From the NCBI GenBank assembly GCA_028822375.1, contig JAPKDW010000007.1, forward strand, positions 1 to 41,904: 41,904 nucleotides of DNA. Direction: 5' to 3'. The DNA is from Opitutaceae bacterium. Its GTDB lineage: Bacteria; Verrucomicrobiota; Verrucomicrobiia; Opitutales; Opitutaceae. The translations under genes were made by a program, and so were the position numbers. The notes beneath the pieces are model-generated. The model was not told where the DNA came from and made no database searches. It was given only the letters and a program-made list of their open reading frames with translations. Shown piece after piece: positions 8,479 through 16,384 of the stretch (its first letter is position 1; every line of letters begins with the position of its first letter).

Positions 8479-9372
8479 TTAACCGAGCAAACGAAGTACG
8501 ATCTGCGGCAAGCCGTTGGCTTTATGCAGCATCGAAACACTCGCTTCCGTTAGTATCTGGTTTTTAGCCAAACGAGTCGATTCAACCGCAACATCCACGT
8601 CACGGATACGAGAATTCGCCGCCATCAAATTTTCCTGCTGCACCTGCAGCTGCGTTCCCACAATATTCAAGCGCGACTGCTCCGCACCAATGTTCGCTCG
8701 TTCCTGAGCTACCTGCGCCACTGCGGCGTCTAGTGCTTCTAAAACATTAGCGCTGTCTACGTTCACATCAGCTTGGGTTCCGTCCACCGAGTTATCCCAA
8801 ATCAAATTGGATATGCCCGATCCGATTTCACGGAGGTTCACTTGGCCCACGGTCATCGACTGCGAACCCGAAGCTCCTATGACGACTATCATGTCAGCCC
8901 GCGCTCCAAAAAGCTCAATGCCATTAAACGACCCAATAGGCGTGGAGCTAGAAGCATCCCAATTCGGATCGCTATCAGTCCCATTATCCCCTACGCCAAT
9001 TGTATCGCGCAATTGGTTTTTCATATGCTCGTATTCAGAACCATACAACGTGCGATCTTCAGGAGTTTTCGTTCCATCCGAAGCGAGTACCGCTAGTTCA
9101 TTCATACGATTGAGCACCTCGCCCATCGACTCCAGAAATCCATCGAGCGTCTGCGAAAGCGAGACCGCATTCTGTATGTTCGTCTGCGCGGCTTCGATCC
9201 GTGAATTTTGAGCCTGAATTTTCTCCGAAATCGATAACCCTGCCGCGTCATCCGACGGTTTAACGATTTTGTTGCCCGTACTGAGTCGAGCCATCGAGCG
9301 GTTCATCGCCGCTTGGCTTCGCTGTAATGCAGAAGATGCTTCTATTGCATTTTGATTAGTATTTATAACCAT
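8479..9372 (-). CDS. Flagellin
   Basis: N-term MVINTNQNAIEASSALQRSQAAMNRSMARLSTGNKIVKPSDDAAGLSISEKI and C-term ESTRLAKNQILTEASVSMLHKANGLPQIVLRLLG are canonical D0/D1 flagellin. Confidence 0.97.
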   Translation of the reverse strand: MVINTNQNAIEASSALQRSQAAMNRSMARLSTGNKIVKPSDDAAGLSISEKIQAQNSRIEAAQTNIQNAVSLSQTLDGFLESMGEVLNRMNELAVLASDGTKTPEDRTLYGSEYEHMKNQLRDTIGVGDNGTDSDPNWDASSSTPIGSFNGIELFGARADMIVVIGASGSQSMTVGQVNLREIGSGISNLIWDNSVDGTQADVNVDSANVLEALDAAVAQVAQERANIGAEQSRLNIVGTQLQVQQENLMAANSRIRDVDVAVESTRLAKNQILTEASVSMLHKANGLPQIVLRLLG

Positions 9373-9378
9373 ATTATG

Positions 9379-9390
9379 ACCTCATCCCTT
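9379..9390 (-). promoter_or_regulatory. Putative CsrA-binding (AGGGA) site overlapping flagellin Shine-Dalgarno
   Basis: Minus-strand leader AAGGGATGAGGTcataatATG contains ANGGA immediately upstream of the flagellin start. Confidence 0.4.
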
Positions 9391-9418
9391 AGGTTTTAGC
9401 GAACAGTCTCGAACCTTA

Positions 9419-9703
9419 CTACGATTCTGCTCTATCTTTATCTTGCTTCCTGCTTGCCAAGCGTTTTGCCAGCCCAGAGAGCTGTGGCTTAGTGGCAGAT
9501 TCTCCTGTCGCGACCACCGGAGCGGCAACCGCTTCACGATTAGTCGCGGAAACTTCTTCCACGAGTTCTTTACGTACAATCGGTATCGAACGCGGCGCGT
9601 CGATTCCCAGCTTTACGACATCGCCATCGATGCGCGTAATGCGAATTTCTATGTTGTCGGCAATGACTATTGCCTCGTTTACCTTCCTGGATAAAATGAG
9701 CAT
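9419..9703 (-). CDS. csrA: Carbon storage/translational regulator CsrA (C-terminally extended)
   Basis: [51 protein letters not shown]. Confidence 0.97.
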   Translation of the reverse strand: MLILSRKVNEAIVIADNIEIRITRIDGDVVKLGIDAPRSIPIVRKELVEEVSATNREAVAAPVVATGESATKPQLSGLAKRLASRKQDKDRAES

Positions 9704-9721
9704 GGCTGTTTCCTTCCTGGG

Positions 9722-10171
9722 TTAGCCGTTAACAGAATCTGATAATATCGAATGCTTGGTTGAAAACCTCATATGGTTCGAAACGATCACTTGCTTTCCA
9801 AGCAACGAATTACGATTCAATATAATTGGGGCGACAAGATTGACGGTAGCAGACTCAATATCCCCACCATCACGGATAGTTACTATATTTAAAATGAGAG
9901 CGTCACCGGCATTTTCAATCCCCAGAGCCTTAGCGTCGTCGTCCGAAACCTCTATCTCGTAGTCGCATAAAATCTCTGACGGTTCGATCACGATAAATCC
10001 AAGTTCGTGATTTCGCTTCGAGCGGATCCACATAAAGGGAAGCTCCTCGCCGTTAACCAACAATTCAAACTCAAGATCGTCAGGAAAGCCTAGCATCCCT
10101 TTCGTCATACGAAACTCGATCGGTTTTACCCAAATTTCTTTATCCTCTAGCGATTCAGTTGCCAATTTCAT
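9722..10171 (-). CDS. fliW: Flagellar assembly factor FliW
   Basis: ...ATVNLVAPIILNRNSLLGKQVIVSN motif; adjacent to csrA. Confidence 0.93.
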   Translation of the reverse strand: MKLATESLEDKEIWVKPIEFRMTKGMLGFPDDLEFELLVNGEELPFMWIRSKRNHELGFIVIEPSEILCDYEIEVSDDDAKALGIENAGDALILNIVTIRDGGDIESATVNLVAPIILNRNSLLGKQVIVSNHMRFSTKHSILSDSVNG

Positions 10172-10202
10172 GACTTATAAAAGTTCAATAGTTCTCTACG
10201 CT

Positions 10203-11156
10203 TTATATATAATTAAGCAGAGATGAGTTGAGTACCTTGCCAGCGCTTTGCAGCGATGCTTGATACGAATTCTGTATTTGCGTTAAACGAACGATCGTCT
10301 GGGAGAGATCCGCATCCGCTTCCGTTGAAATATTTTCCTCGAGATCCATGAATCGTTGCTGACTCAAATTTTGGTCGAATTCGATTCGCAACTGGACCGA
10401 ACCTTGACGACTCAACGAGAAGATTAAATCGTCCTCAGAAGCTTCAAGGTCTTCTCGAATTGTTGAAGTCACCGCGTTTTGGTCACCGCTCTCCAATGCA
10501 TCGCGAAGTTTCACCATTCGATTAATGAAATCGCCGAACTGCTCATTCGTGGTTCCATTGGTAAATGGCGACACCTTACCTGATTCGGATAAATGAAACT
10601 CAGGACCCTTGGCTGCACCCTGATAAGTGATCGCCGATCCGGCACCCAATCCATCAGGATCTTGAATTTTTCCATCAATATCCAGATTAACCGCGAACGG
10701 CTCGGTCCCACTAGCGGTACCGCCAAAAATATACTCGCCATTGAATTTGGCGTTTGCGCTCTGCAAAGCATGCTCGATCAACTCATCGACCTCTTCCGCA
10801 TAAGCATGCAACCCTTCCTTACCCGTCAAATCATTGGCCAAGGTTGATATCTCACCTACTCGGTCCGATATTCTTAAAAAATTTTGTAGCTGGGAAATCG
10901 TCGTGTTGTTTATATTTTTAGCGCGATCACCGTTTCTCGAATACTGAGTAAGCTTACCCTTTTCCTCTTGCATATCGAGGATACGATTTCCTGCTGCCGA
11001 ATCATCGGATATATCCGTAATTCTCTGCCCATTCGCCGCCTGCTCTTGCAATGAATTCATCTGCTTTGTAATACGCTGCAAATGACGCAAAAGCGTATCG
11101 GGATAGGGGAAGCGAGTACTAACGAAATCTTCTGATTGACGCCTAGTGGCTGCCAA
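10203..11156 (-). CDS. flgL: Flagellar hook-associated protein 3 (FlgL); native start apparently lost at a deletion junction
   Basis: VSTRFPYPDTLLRHLQRITKQMNSLQEQAANGQRITDISDDSAAGNRILD ... IQNSYQASLQSAGKVLNSSLLNYI. The listed start is TTG within fliF-like sequence. Confidence 0.85.
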   Translation of the reverse strand: MAATRRQSEDFVSTRFPYPDTLLRHLQRITKQMNSLQEQAANGQRITDISDDSAAGNRILDMQEEKGKLTQYSRNGDRAKNINNTTISQLQNFLRISDRVGEISTLANDLTGKEGLHAYAEEVDELIEHALQSANAKFNGEYIFGGTASGTEPFAVNLDIDGKIQDPDGLGAGSAITYQGAAKGPEFHLSESGKVSPFTNGTTNEQFGDFINRMVKLRDALESGDQNAVTSTIREDLEASEDDLIFSLSRQGSVQLRIEFDQNLSQQRFMDLEENISTEADADLSQTIVRLTQIQNSYQASLQSAGKVLNSSLLNYI

Positions 11157-11185
11157 AGGTCTCTAAATTGATTAATCAGTCCCAT
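11112..11185 (-). pseudogene. fliF: 5' remnant of fliF (MS-ring protein) fused to flgL
   Basis: Minus ATG at 11185, 22 nt after fliE stop, with GGAG RBS: MGLINQFRDLWQPLGVNQKISLVLA, then FlgL coding sequence in another frame. Confidence 0.7.
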
Positions 11186-11207
11186 TCAAATTGTCTCCAA
11201 AAATTGG

Positions 11208-11552
11208 TTAAACCGGCATCCTCATCAGTTCCTGATAGGACTGAACCAGCTTATTGCGCACTTCCACCAGCATCGTGAACGCGAGTCCCGATTCCTGCAT
11301 AGCAATCATCGATTGGTGAATATTGTCCGTTTCTCCAAGAAGGAGTTTATTCGTCTCCGCCGCAGCGACCTTACCCTTGTCATCGACCTCCTTCACAAGG
11401 TTGCCAATCATATTTCCGAAAGATTCGCCTGAATCGCTACTCGGCAGTCCTTGCAACTCTTGAGGCTGCAAAGCGTCCTTCCCTTTCAATTGGGAAAGCA
11501 TAGATTGGCTAAACGCTTGTTGAGCCGCTATATTGGAATTCGCTTCAATCAT
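11208..11552 (-). CDS. fliE: Flagellar hook-basal body complex protein FliE
   Basis: ETNKLLLGETDNIHQSMIAMQESGLAFTMLVEVRNKLVQSYQELMRMPV. Confidence 0.95.
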   Translation of the reverse strand: MIEANSNIAAQQAFSQSMLSQLKGKDALQPQELQGLPSSDSGESFGNMIGNLVKEVDDKGKVAAAETNKLLLGETDNIHQSMIAMQESGLAFTMLVEVRNKLVQSYQELMRMPV

Positions 11553-11586
11553 GATCGCTCTATAATAGGATAAACTTCTCGATTAG

Positions 11587-12014
11587 TTATTTCCCGATTC
11601 GCAACGCTTGCTGCGCCATTTGTTTCGCGGTTCTCACTACTTGCAGATTAGCTTCATAGCTCCGCGAAGCCGCGATCATATCCACCATTTCGTGTGTCAA
11701 ATTCACATTGGGCAGTCGAACATACCCTTTTTCATCAGCATCAGGATGAGTCGGATTGTAGACCAAAGCACCAACGGTCTTATCGCTTTCTATAGACTTC
11801 ACCTGAACGCCTATAGTCATAATCTTCGACCCATCTTCTTTTACACCGACTTCCATGAGCTTCGATTCGAAGCTGACCATCTGGCGGGCATACGGCTTTC
11901 CATCGAGTCCGCGGGTAGTGTGGCGTTTGCGATATTCTGGCCGATGATGTCCAATCTCACCTTTTCCGCGGCTAAGGCGGAAGATGTGCTTTCAATTCCA
12001 GGTAGAATATTCAT
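11587..12014 (-). pseudogene. flgC: Flagellar basal-body rod protein FlgC, frameshifted
   Basis: Frame 1 from ATG 12014: MNILPGIESTSSALAAEKVRLDIIGQNIANAT; continues in another frame as TRGLDGKPYARQMVSFESKLMEVG...EMVDMIAASRSYEANLQVVRTAKQMAQQALRIGK*. Single-base loss near 11917-11921. Confidence 0.88.
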
Positions 12015-12041
12015 AATGATTCGTTCTTAATTAGAGTAGAT

Positions 12042-12423
12042 CTACACTTGGCCGGTAATCGCCGTCTTGATTCGGTTAAGGGAATTCGACGCGTACTGAG
12101 CAAGAAATTCGAATTGCATCGAATTCTGATTCATCTTCAAAAGTTCCGAATCGAGCTGAACGTTGTTTCCGTCAGGCCTCACGCTCGGCGAGTTCAGGTC
12201 CACTCCAACCGGAGCTTCGAATTTGGAAATGCTCGCGCATGTCGTTGCCCGAGGCTAGTTTTTGCAATTCCTGAGCAAAGTCCGCTTTGATGTCGCTCCG
12301 CTTATACCCTGGAGTCTCGGCATTCGCCAAATTTCCTGCCAAGGCCTGATGGCGAGCATGAGACACATCTAGCAGCTTTTTCGCTAGGACGTAATTCTCG
12401 CGCTCTAAGATTTGATCAATCAT
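12042..12423 (-). pseudogene. flgB: Flagellar basal-body rod protein FlgB, frameshifted
   Basis: Frame 1: MIDQILERENYVLAKKLLDVSHARHQALAGNLANAETPGYKRSDIKADFAQELQKLASGNDMREHFQ; frame 2: FEAPVGVDLNSPSVRPDGNNVQLDSELLKMNQNSMQFEFLAQYASNSLNRIKTAITGQV*. Extra base near 12222-12224 (A-run on minus strand). Confidence 0.9.
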
Positions 12424-12626
12424 GCCATGCGCTTAGCAAAGCGCGTGCACATATCCAATTAGGATATCATAAGTACCTTATAAGCAATGAATTAAAATCT
12501 TAAAATAATCCATCCCCGATACGCAAATCGCAGCGCTGGCAATTATTGCCTACCTTCGAGGCCCACCGTCATACACGAAGAAATCGCTGTTCAAACGAGG
12601 TGCTGCCACATTTCGAAATTTGAAAC

Positions 12627-13133
12627 CTAAGCAGGTTCTTCACTCTTTCGCTCCATCGCGTAACGATCGAGAAAAAGCAGCGAGTCCGGATTTCCTTCAG
12701 CCATTTTTAACTTATCGATCATATCGGAAACCGACTTCTCCTCCTCGACCTGCTCGTCTACAAACCATTTTAAAAATGAAACTGTCGCGAAATCGGACTC
12801 ATCCTGCGCCAGCTTGTACAAACGATAAATATTCTCCGTAACCGAGTGCTCTTGCTCAAGACTTGCCTCGAAAACTTCCCGCACAGAACCGTATTCCCAA
12901 CGCGGAGCCTCGATTGCAGGTAGCCGAGCCACGCCCCCTCGATCGTTCAAATACTGGTAGAATTTCATCGCGTGCTGATGCTCTTCAGAGCTCTGCAAAT
13001 GCATCCATTGAGCAAAACCATCGAACGCTTTACGCTCGAAGTAAGCCGCCATCGAAAGATAGGATTGCGAAGCTGAAAATTCTATCCCGATCTGTTCGTT
13101 GAGTGCAGTTTCCAATTCTTTGCTGATGTTCAT
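12627..13133 (-). CDS. Ferritin
   Basis: MNISKELETALNEQIGIEFSASQSYLSMAAYFE...SSEEHQHAMKFYQYLNDRGG ferritin ligands. Confidence 0.96.
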   Translation of the reverse strand: MNISKELETALNEQIGIEFSASQSYLSMAAYFERKAFDGFAQWMHLQSSEEHQHAMKFYQYLNDRGGVARLPAIEAPRWEYGSVREVFEASLEQEHSVTENIYRLYKLAQDESDFATVSFLKWFVDEQVEEEKSVSDMIDKLKMAEGNPDSLLFLDRYAMERKSEEPA

Positions 13134-13156
13134 ATCCAGAACCTAGAGGCTCATTC

Positions 13157-14359
13157 TTAATGGTCGAGCGCGAAACTATCGCCATTCGCGGTTTCCACCG
13201 TCGTCTTGCCAATCGTCCTGCGTCCTTGCCAAACATACGGACATTGCTTCTCGAAAGGCGGAACGCTTGGCATCGATATCGACTGAAATTCCGGCCCAAT
13301 TGCTTCCAAACGAATCGCTGAAGACCAGTCTCTCCCACGCTCATCACCAGCCTCCCAAGAGCTCGATTTCTCTAAAGCCAGACCCAAGAGAGAAGGACCA
13401 AGATCGAGCAAGCTCACTAGCAAGGGATCACGGCGAGCCCCGCCCAAACCGCTCGGCCAAGACATTAACAGCGGAACCCTTATCGCCTCTTCATAAGGCC
13501 AACCCTTTCGAAACACTCCATGCGATCCATGCATATCCCCATGAGCCGATGTAAAAACGAACAAAGTATTCTCCCATTCGCCATTCTGTTTCAAGCAATC
13601 AATCAAACGCCCAATAGATCGATCTGTAGCTTCGATATGCGCGTAATAGCCACCCAGTTCAGTCCGAGCTGTCGCACGGACAGAACCCTTCTCGGGTACA
13701 TTCTCATCAAGTAAAATTGTCTCCGGAACTCGGGTCGGAACTCCCGCAGCATCTTCGGCATAGGGCGGGTGCGGAGCATCCAAACTCAAGAAAGCAAAGA
13801 ATGGATTCTCCGGGCCGCGCGTATCCAAGAAATCGATGGCACGGTCTACGATCACATCCGATTGATACCCTTTCAATTGCTTAGGAGCGCCTAGGTTCGA
13901 CCCATGATAAAAGCCGTCATTTAGCAAAAAACCCGACTCGAATCCTTCCCAAAACTCAAAGCCGACTCGACGATCAACCGGAACCTTGATCTTCGCATGG
14001 GCCTCTCCGACTACCGCGTCATTCGGATTTCGTTTGTAAAGCTGCCATTTCCCGAAAAACGCAGTGTCGTATCCTTGCTGGCCAAAACAGTGCGCTATCG
14101 TTCGAGAATCCTTGGAAAGCGAATCGTAGTAGTCTCGAATTCCATTACTCGGACAAGCCGTTCCGGTTAAAAACGCCGCCCGAGCGAAAACGCCAAATGG
14201 ATGAGGCGTTACTGCCTGGAAAAAATCGATCGCCTCCTCTGCCAACGCATCCAAACAAGGCGTCACCGCATTGCCATCGCCCGCAAAACCCGTCGATTGA
14301 GCCCTCCATTGCGTGGTCATCACAACAACTACGTTCGGACTCTTTTCAACAGCGCTCAT
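13157..14359 (-). CDS. Sulfatase-family protein with degenerate active site (probable pseudosulfatase)
   Basis: Overall sulfatase architecture (PNVVVVMTTQWRAQ...TPCLDALAEEAIDFFQAV...ARAAFLTG...GKWQL...FTSAHGDMHGSHGVFRKGWPYEEAIRVPLLMSWP), but no CxPSR. Confidence 0.88.
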   Translation of the reverse strand: MSAVEKSPNVVVVMTTQWRAQSTGFAGDGNAVTPCLDALAEEAIDFFQAVTPHPFGVFARAAFLTGTACPSNGIRDYYDSLSKDSRTIAHCFGQQGYDTAFFGKWQLYKRNPNDAVVGEAHAKIKVPVDRRVGFEFWEGFESGFLLNDGFYHGSNLGAPKQLKGYQSDVIVDRAIDFLDTRGPENPFFAFLSLDAPHPPYAEDAAGVPTRVPETILLDENVPEKGSVRATARTELGGYYAHIEATDRSIGRLIDCLKQNGEWENTLFVFTSAHGDMHGSHGVFRKGWPYEEAIRVPLLMSWPSGLGGARRDPLLVSLLDLGPSLLGLALEKSSSWEAGDERGRDWSSAIRLEAIGPEFQSISMPSVPPFEKQCPYVWQGRRTIGKTTVETANGDSFALDH

Positions 14360-14420
14360 TCCAAACGAACCCCAGCGCTCGGAGGTTGATATCGCAAGCG
14401 TATTTGCTCAGCGTCCCAAA

Positions 14421-14903
14421 ATGAAAATTCGTCCTGCCATACCAGAAGACGTCCCTAACATCATATCGATGACACGCGGGATTGCCGCCTACGAAAAGCT
14501 CAGCCACCAGCTCGAAATCGACGAGCCATCCCTACAAGAAAGCCTTTTCGGGAAGAACCACGTGCCGAGAGCGCTTGTCGCTCTTTCCGAAAACAAAATC
14601 GTTGGTTACGCAATCTACTTCTACAATTGCTCAACGTTCGTCGGTCGTCCAGGAATATACCTCGAAGACTTGTATGTAAATTCCAACTACCGTGTAAAAG
14701 AATTTTACGACACGCTTTTTAAGTGCGCAGCGCAAATAGCTTACGATGAAAACTGTGGCCGCATGGAATGGATCGCGCTCGAATGGAATGAACCTGCATT
14801 GAACTTCTACCGATCACGCGGAGCCAAGCTACTGGATGATTGGAGACTTCTCCGTTTCAACCGAGAAGATCTGCGGAATCTTGCGACTATCGAAAAAGCT
14901 TAA
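14421..14903 (+). CDS. GNAT family N-acetyltransferase
   Basis: MKIRPAIPEDVPNIISMTRGIAAYEKLSHQ...YLEDLYVNSNYRVKEFYDTLFKCAAQIAYDENCGRMEWIALEWNEPALNFYRSRGAK. Start moved downstream from ORF-track 14313. Confidence 0.92.
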   Translation: MKIRPAIPEDVPNIISMTRGIAAYEKLSHQLEIDEPSLQESLFGKNHVPRALVALSENKIVGYAIYFYNCSTFVGRPGIYLEDLYVNSNYRVKEFYDTLFKCAAQIAYDENCGRMEWIALEWNEPALNFYRSRGAKLLDDWRLLRFNREDLRNLATIEKA

Positions 14904-14927
14904 CTCATTCTGAAATCGTATCCACAA

Positions 14928-15716
14928 ATGAGATATAGAACGGGAATCACCTGGATCACCTGCCTTTCTCTTGACGCCCCTCTCGTCGCGATAGTTTGGC
15001 AAAATGCCGTATCAACGAGTTTTTCACTCCAGATCAACTGGCATCATCGCGTACTCGTTTTCCTCTCAGTATGGCTTGGCTACTCCGCAGATCGATGGTT
15101 TGATGCTTGGCGACACAAAGAAAACATTTCCCAAAGACATCTATTTTTCTCACACTACCGTTGGCCGCTTCTCGCTATTTGGACAACCACATTAGTCAGT
15201 TCGTTTACCTTAGCGATCAATTCTCTCAATACCACAGAATTGATATTTGGAATGGCACTAACAATCTCCTCTATAGCGATCACCCTAGTCGTTCAATTCA
15301 TCACTCTTCAACATCTCCGAACTCTCGTAAAATCGCTTTTAACCGCTTCTCTCGTAACTGCTAGCGTTTTGCTTTTCGCCATTCCCGAAAGCGCGGATAA
15401 TCGATTGTCATCCGCATCCTTGTTACTCGCAATTTTCACTCTCAATTGCTCTTTTATCCATAATTGGGATCGAGAAATCGACCAGATCCAAGAGCAACTC
15501 CCCATCGACTCTACGCAAAGCAAAAGCCTCATGCTCGCCTTTTCTTTGGCGGTCGTCGTTTTGACTATACAATATTCAAATCCACTTTTCGCCTATACTC
15601 TCTCATCCACTCTCTTATTAACAACGATCCATCTTCTTCGCAATAGACTGCATCCAGAAACAAGACGAGCACTTGCCGACCTGAGCCTTCTAACGCCCCT
15701 GGCAATCCTCCTTTAA
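14928..15716 (+). CDS. Polytopic membrane protein, possibly UbiA-like
   Basis: Seven to nine hydrophobic segments; DRWFDAWRHKE resembles a UbiA Asp-rich region; INWHHRVLVFLSVWLGYSADRWFDAW. Confidence 0.6.
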   Translation: MRYRTGITWITCLSLDAPLVAIVWQNAVSTSFSLQINWHHRVLVFLSVWLGYSADRWFDAWRHKENISQRHLFFSHYRWPLLAIWTTTLVSSFTLAINSLNTTELIFGMALTISSIAITLVVQFITLQHLRTLVKSLLTASLVTASVLLFAIPESADNRLSSASLLLAIFTLNCSFIHNWDREIDQIQEQLPIDSTQSKSLMLAFSLAVVVLTIQYSNPLFAYTLSSTLLLTTIHLLRNRLHPETRRALADLSLLTPLAILL

Positions 15717-15717
15717 G

Positions 15718-16362
15718 ATGAAGCGCTCCTTCGACAATATAGCCAATAGCTATGCTCGATTAGAATCTCTAATGTTTGGCAACAGCCTCCAACACGCCCG
15801 TGAATATGCGCTTTCCGCGTTCGATGTTACCGGCGCTCAAAAAGCGCTGCTTTTGGGCGATGGCGACGGCCGGTTTGCATGCCGTGCATTGCAAGACAAT
15901 CCTCTTCTCCAAATCGACTCGATAGACATCAGTCCCTCAATGCTTCATTGCGCGAAAACTCGGATCCAAACCTCAAACCCAAAACTCCTAGCGCGCTACA
16001 ACCCAATCAATGCAAACGCCCTTGATCACGAGTACCCGCTATCCCATTACGATATAGTCGTCACTCAATTTTTTATGGATTGTTTCAAATCGAATCAAGC
16101 AAACCAGTTAATCGCCCAGCTCGAAACGACAATCAAGCCAAACGGAAGATTCGCCTACGCCGATTTCTCCATCCCCCAAAGACGTGCATGGAATTTCACA
16201 AGCCGCTTTCTTGTCGCGATACTCTATCATTGTTTCAGGCTAACAACCGACATTAGAGCGCGTCGCCTTCCTACGCTAACATGGCCCGAATCGCTCGAAT
16301 CAGAAACAAAAACCGAATTCCTTAAGGGACTTCTAACCTGCGAAAACCGAATCAAACGATGA
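15718..16362 (+). CDS. Class I SAM-dependent methyltransferase
   Basis: ALLLGDGDGRFACRAL...IDSIDISPSMLHCAKTRI; YDIVVTQFFMDCF. Confidence 0.85.
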   Translation: MKRSFDNIANSYARLESLMFGNSLQHAREYALSAFDVTGAQKALLLGDGDGRFACRALQDNPLLQIDSIDISPSMLHCAKTRIQTSNPKLLARYNPINANALDHEYPLSHYDIVVTQFFMDCFKSNQANQLIAQLETTIKPNGRFAYADFSIPQRRAWNFTSRFLVAILYHCFRLTTDIRARRLPTLTWPESLESETKTEFLKGLLTCENRIKR

Positions 16363-16384
16363 TCTTCAAACTCTTAATGTAAGA

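Noticed and set aside
12480-12560. Possible sigma-54 promoter upstream of flgB (TTGCCAGCGCTGCGATTTGC on minus strand)
   Set aside because: Lacks the invariant GG of the -24 element; not a convincing match.
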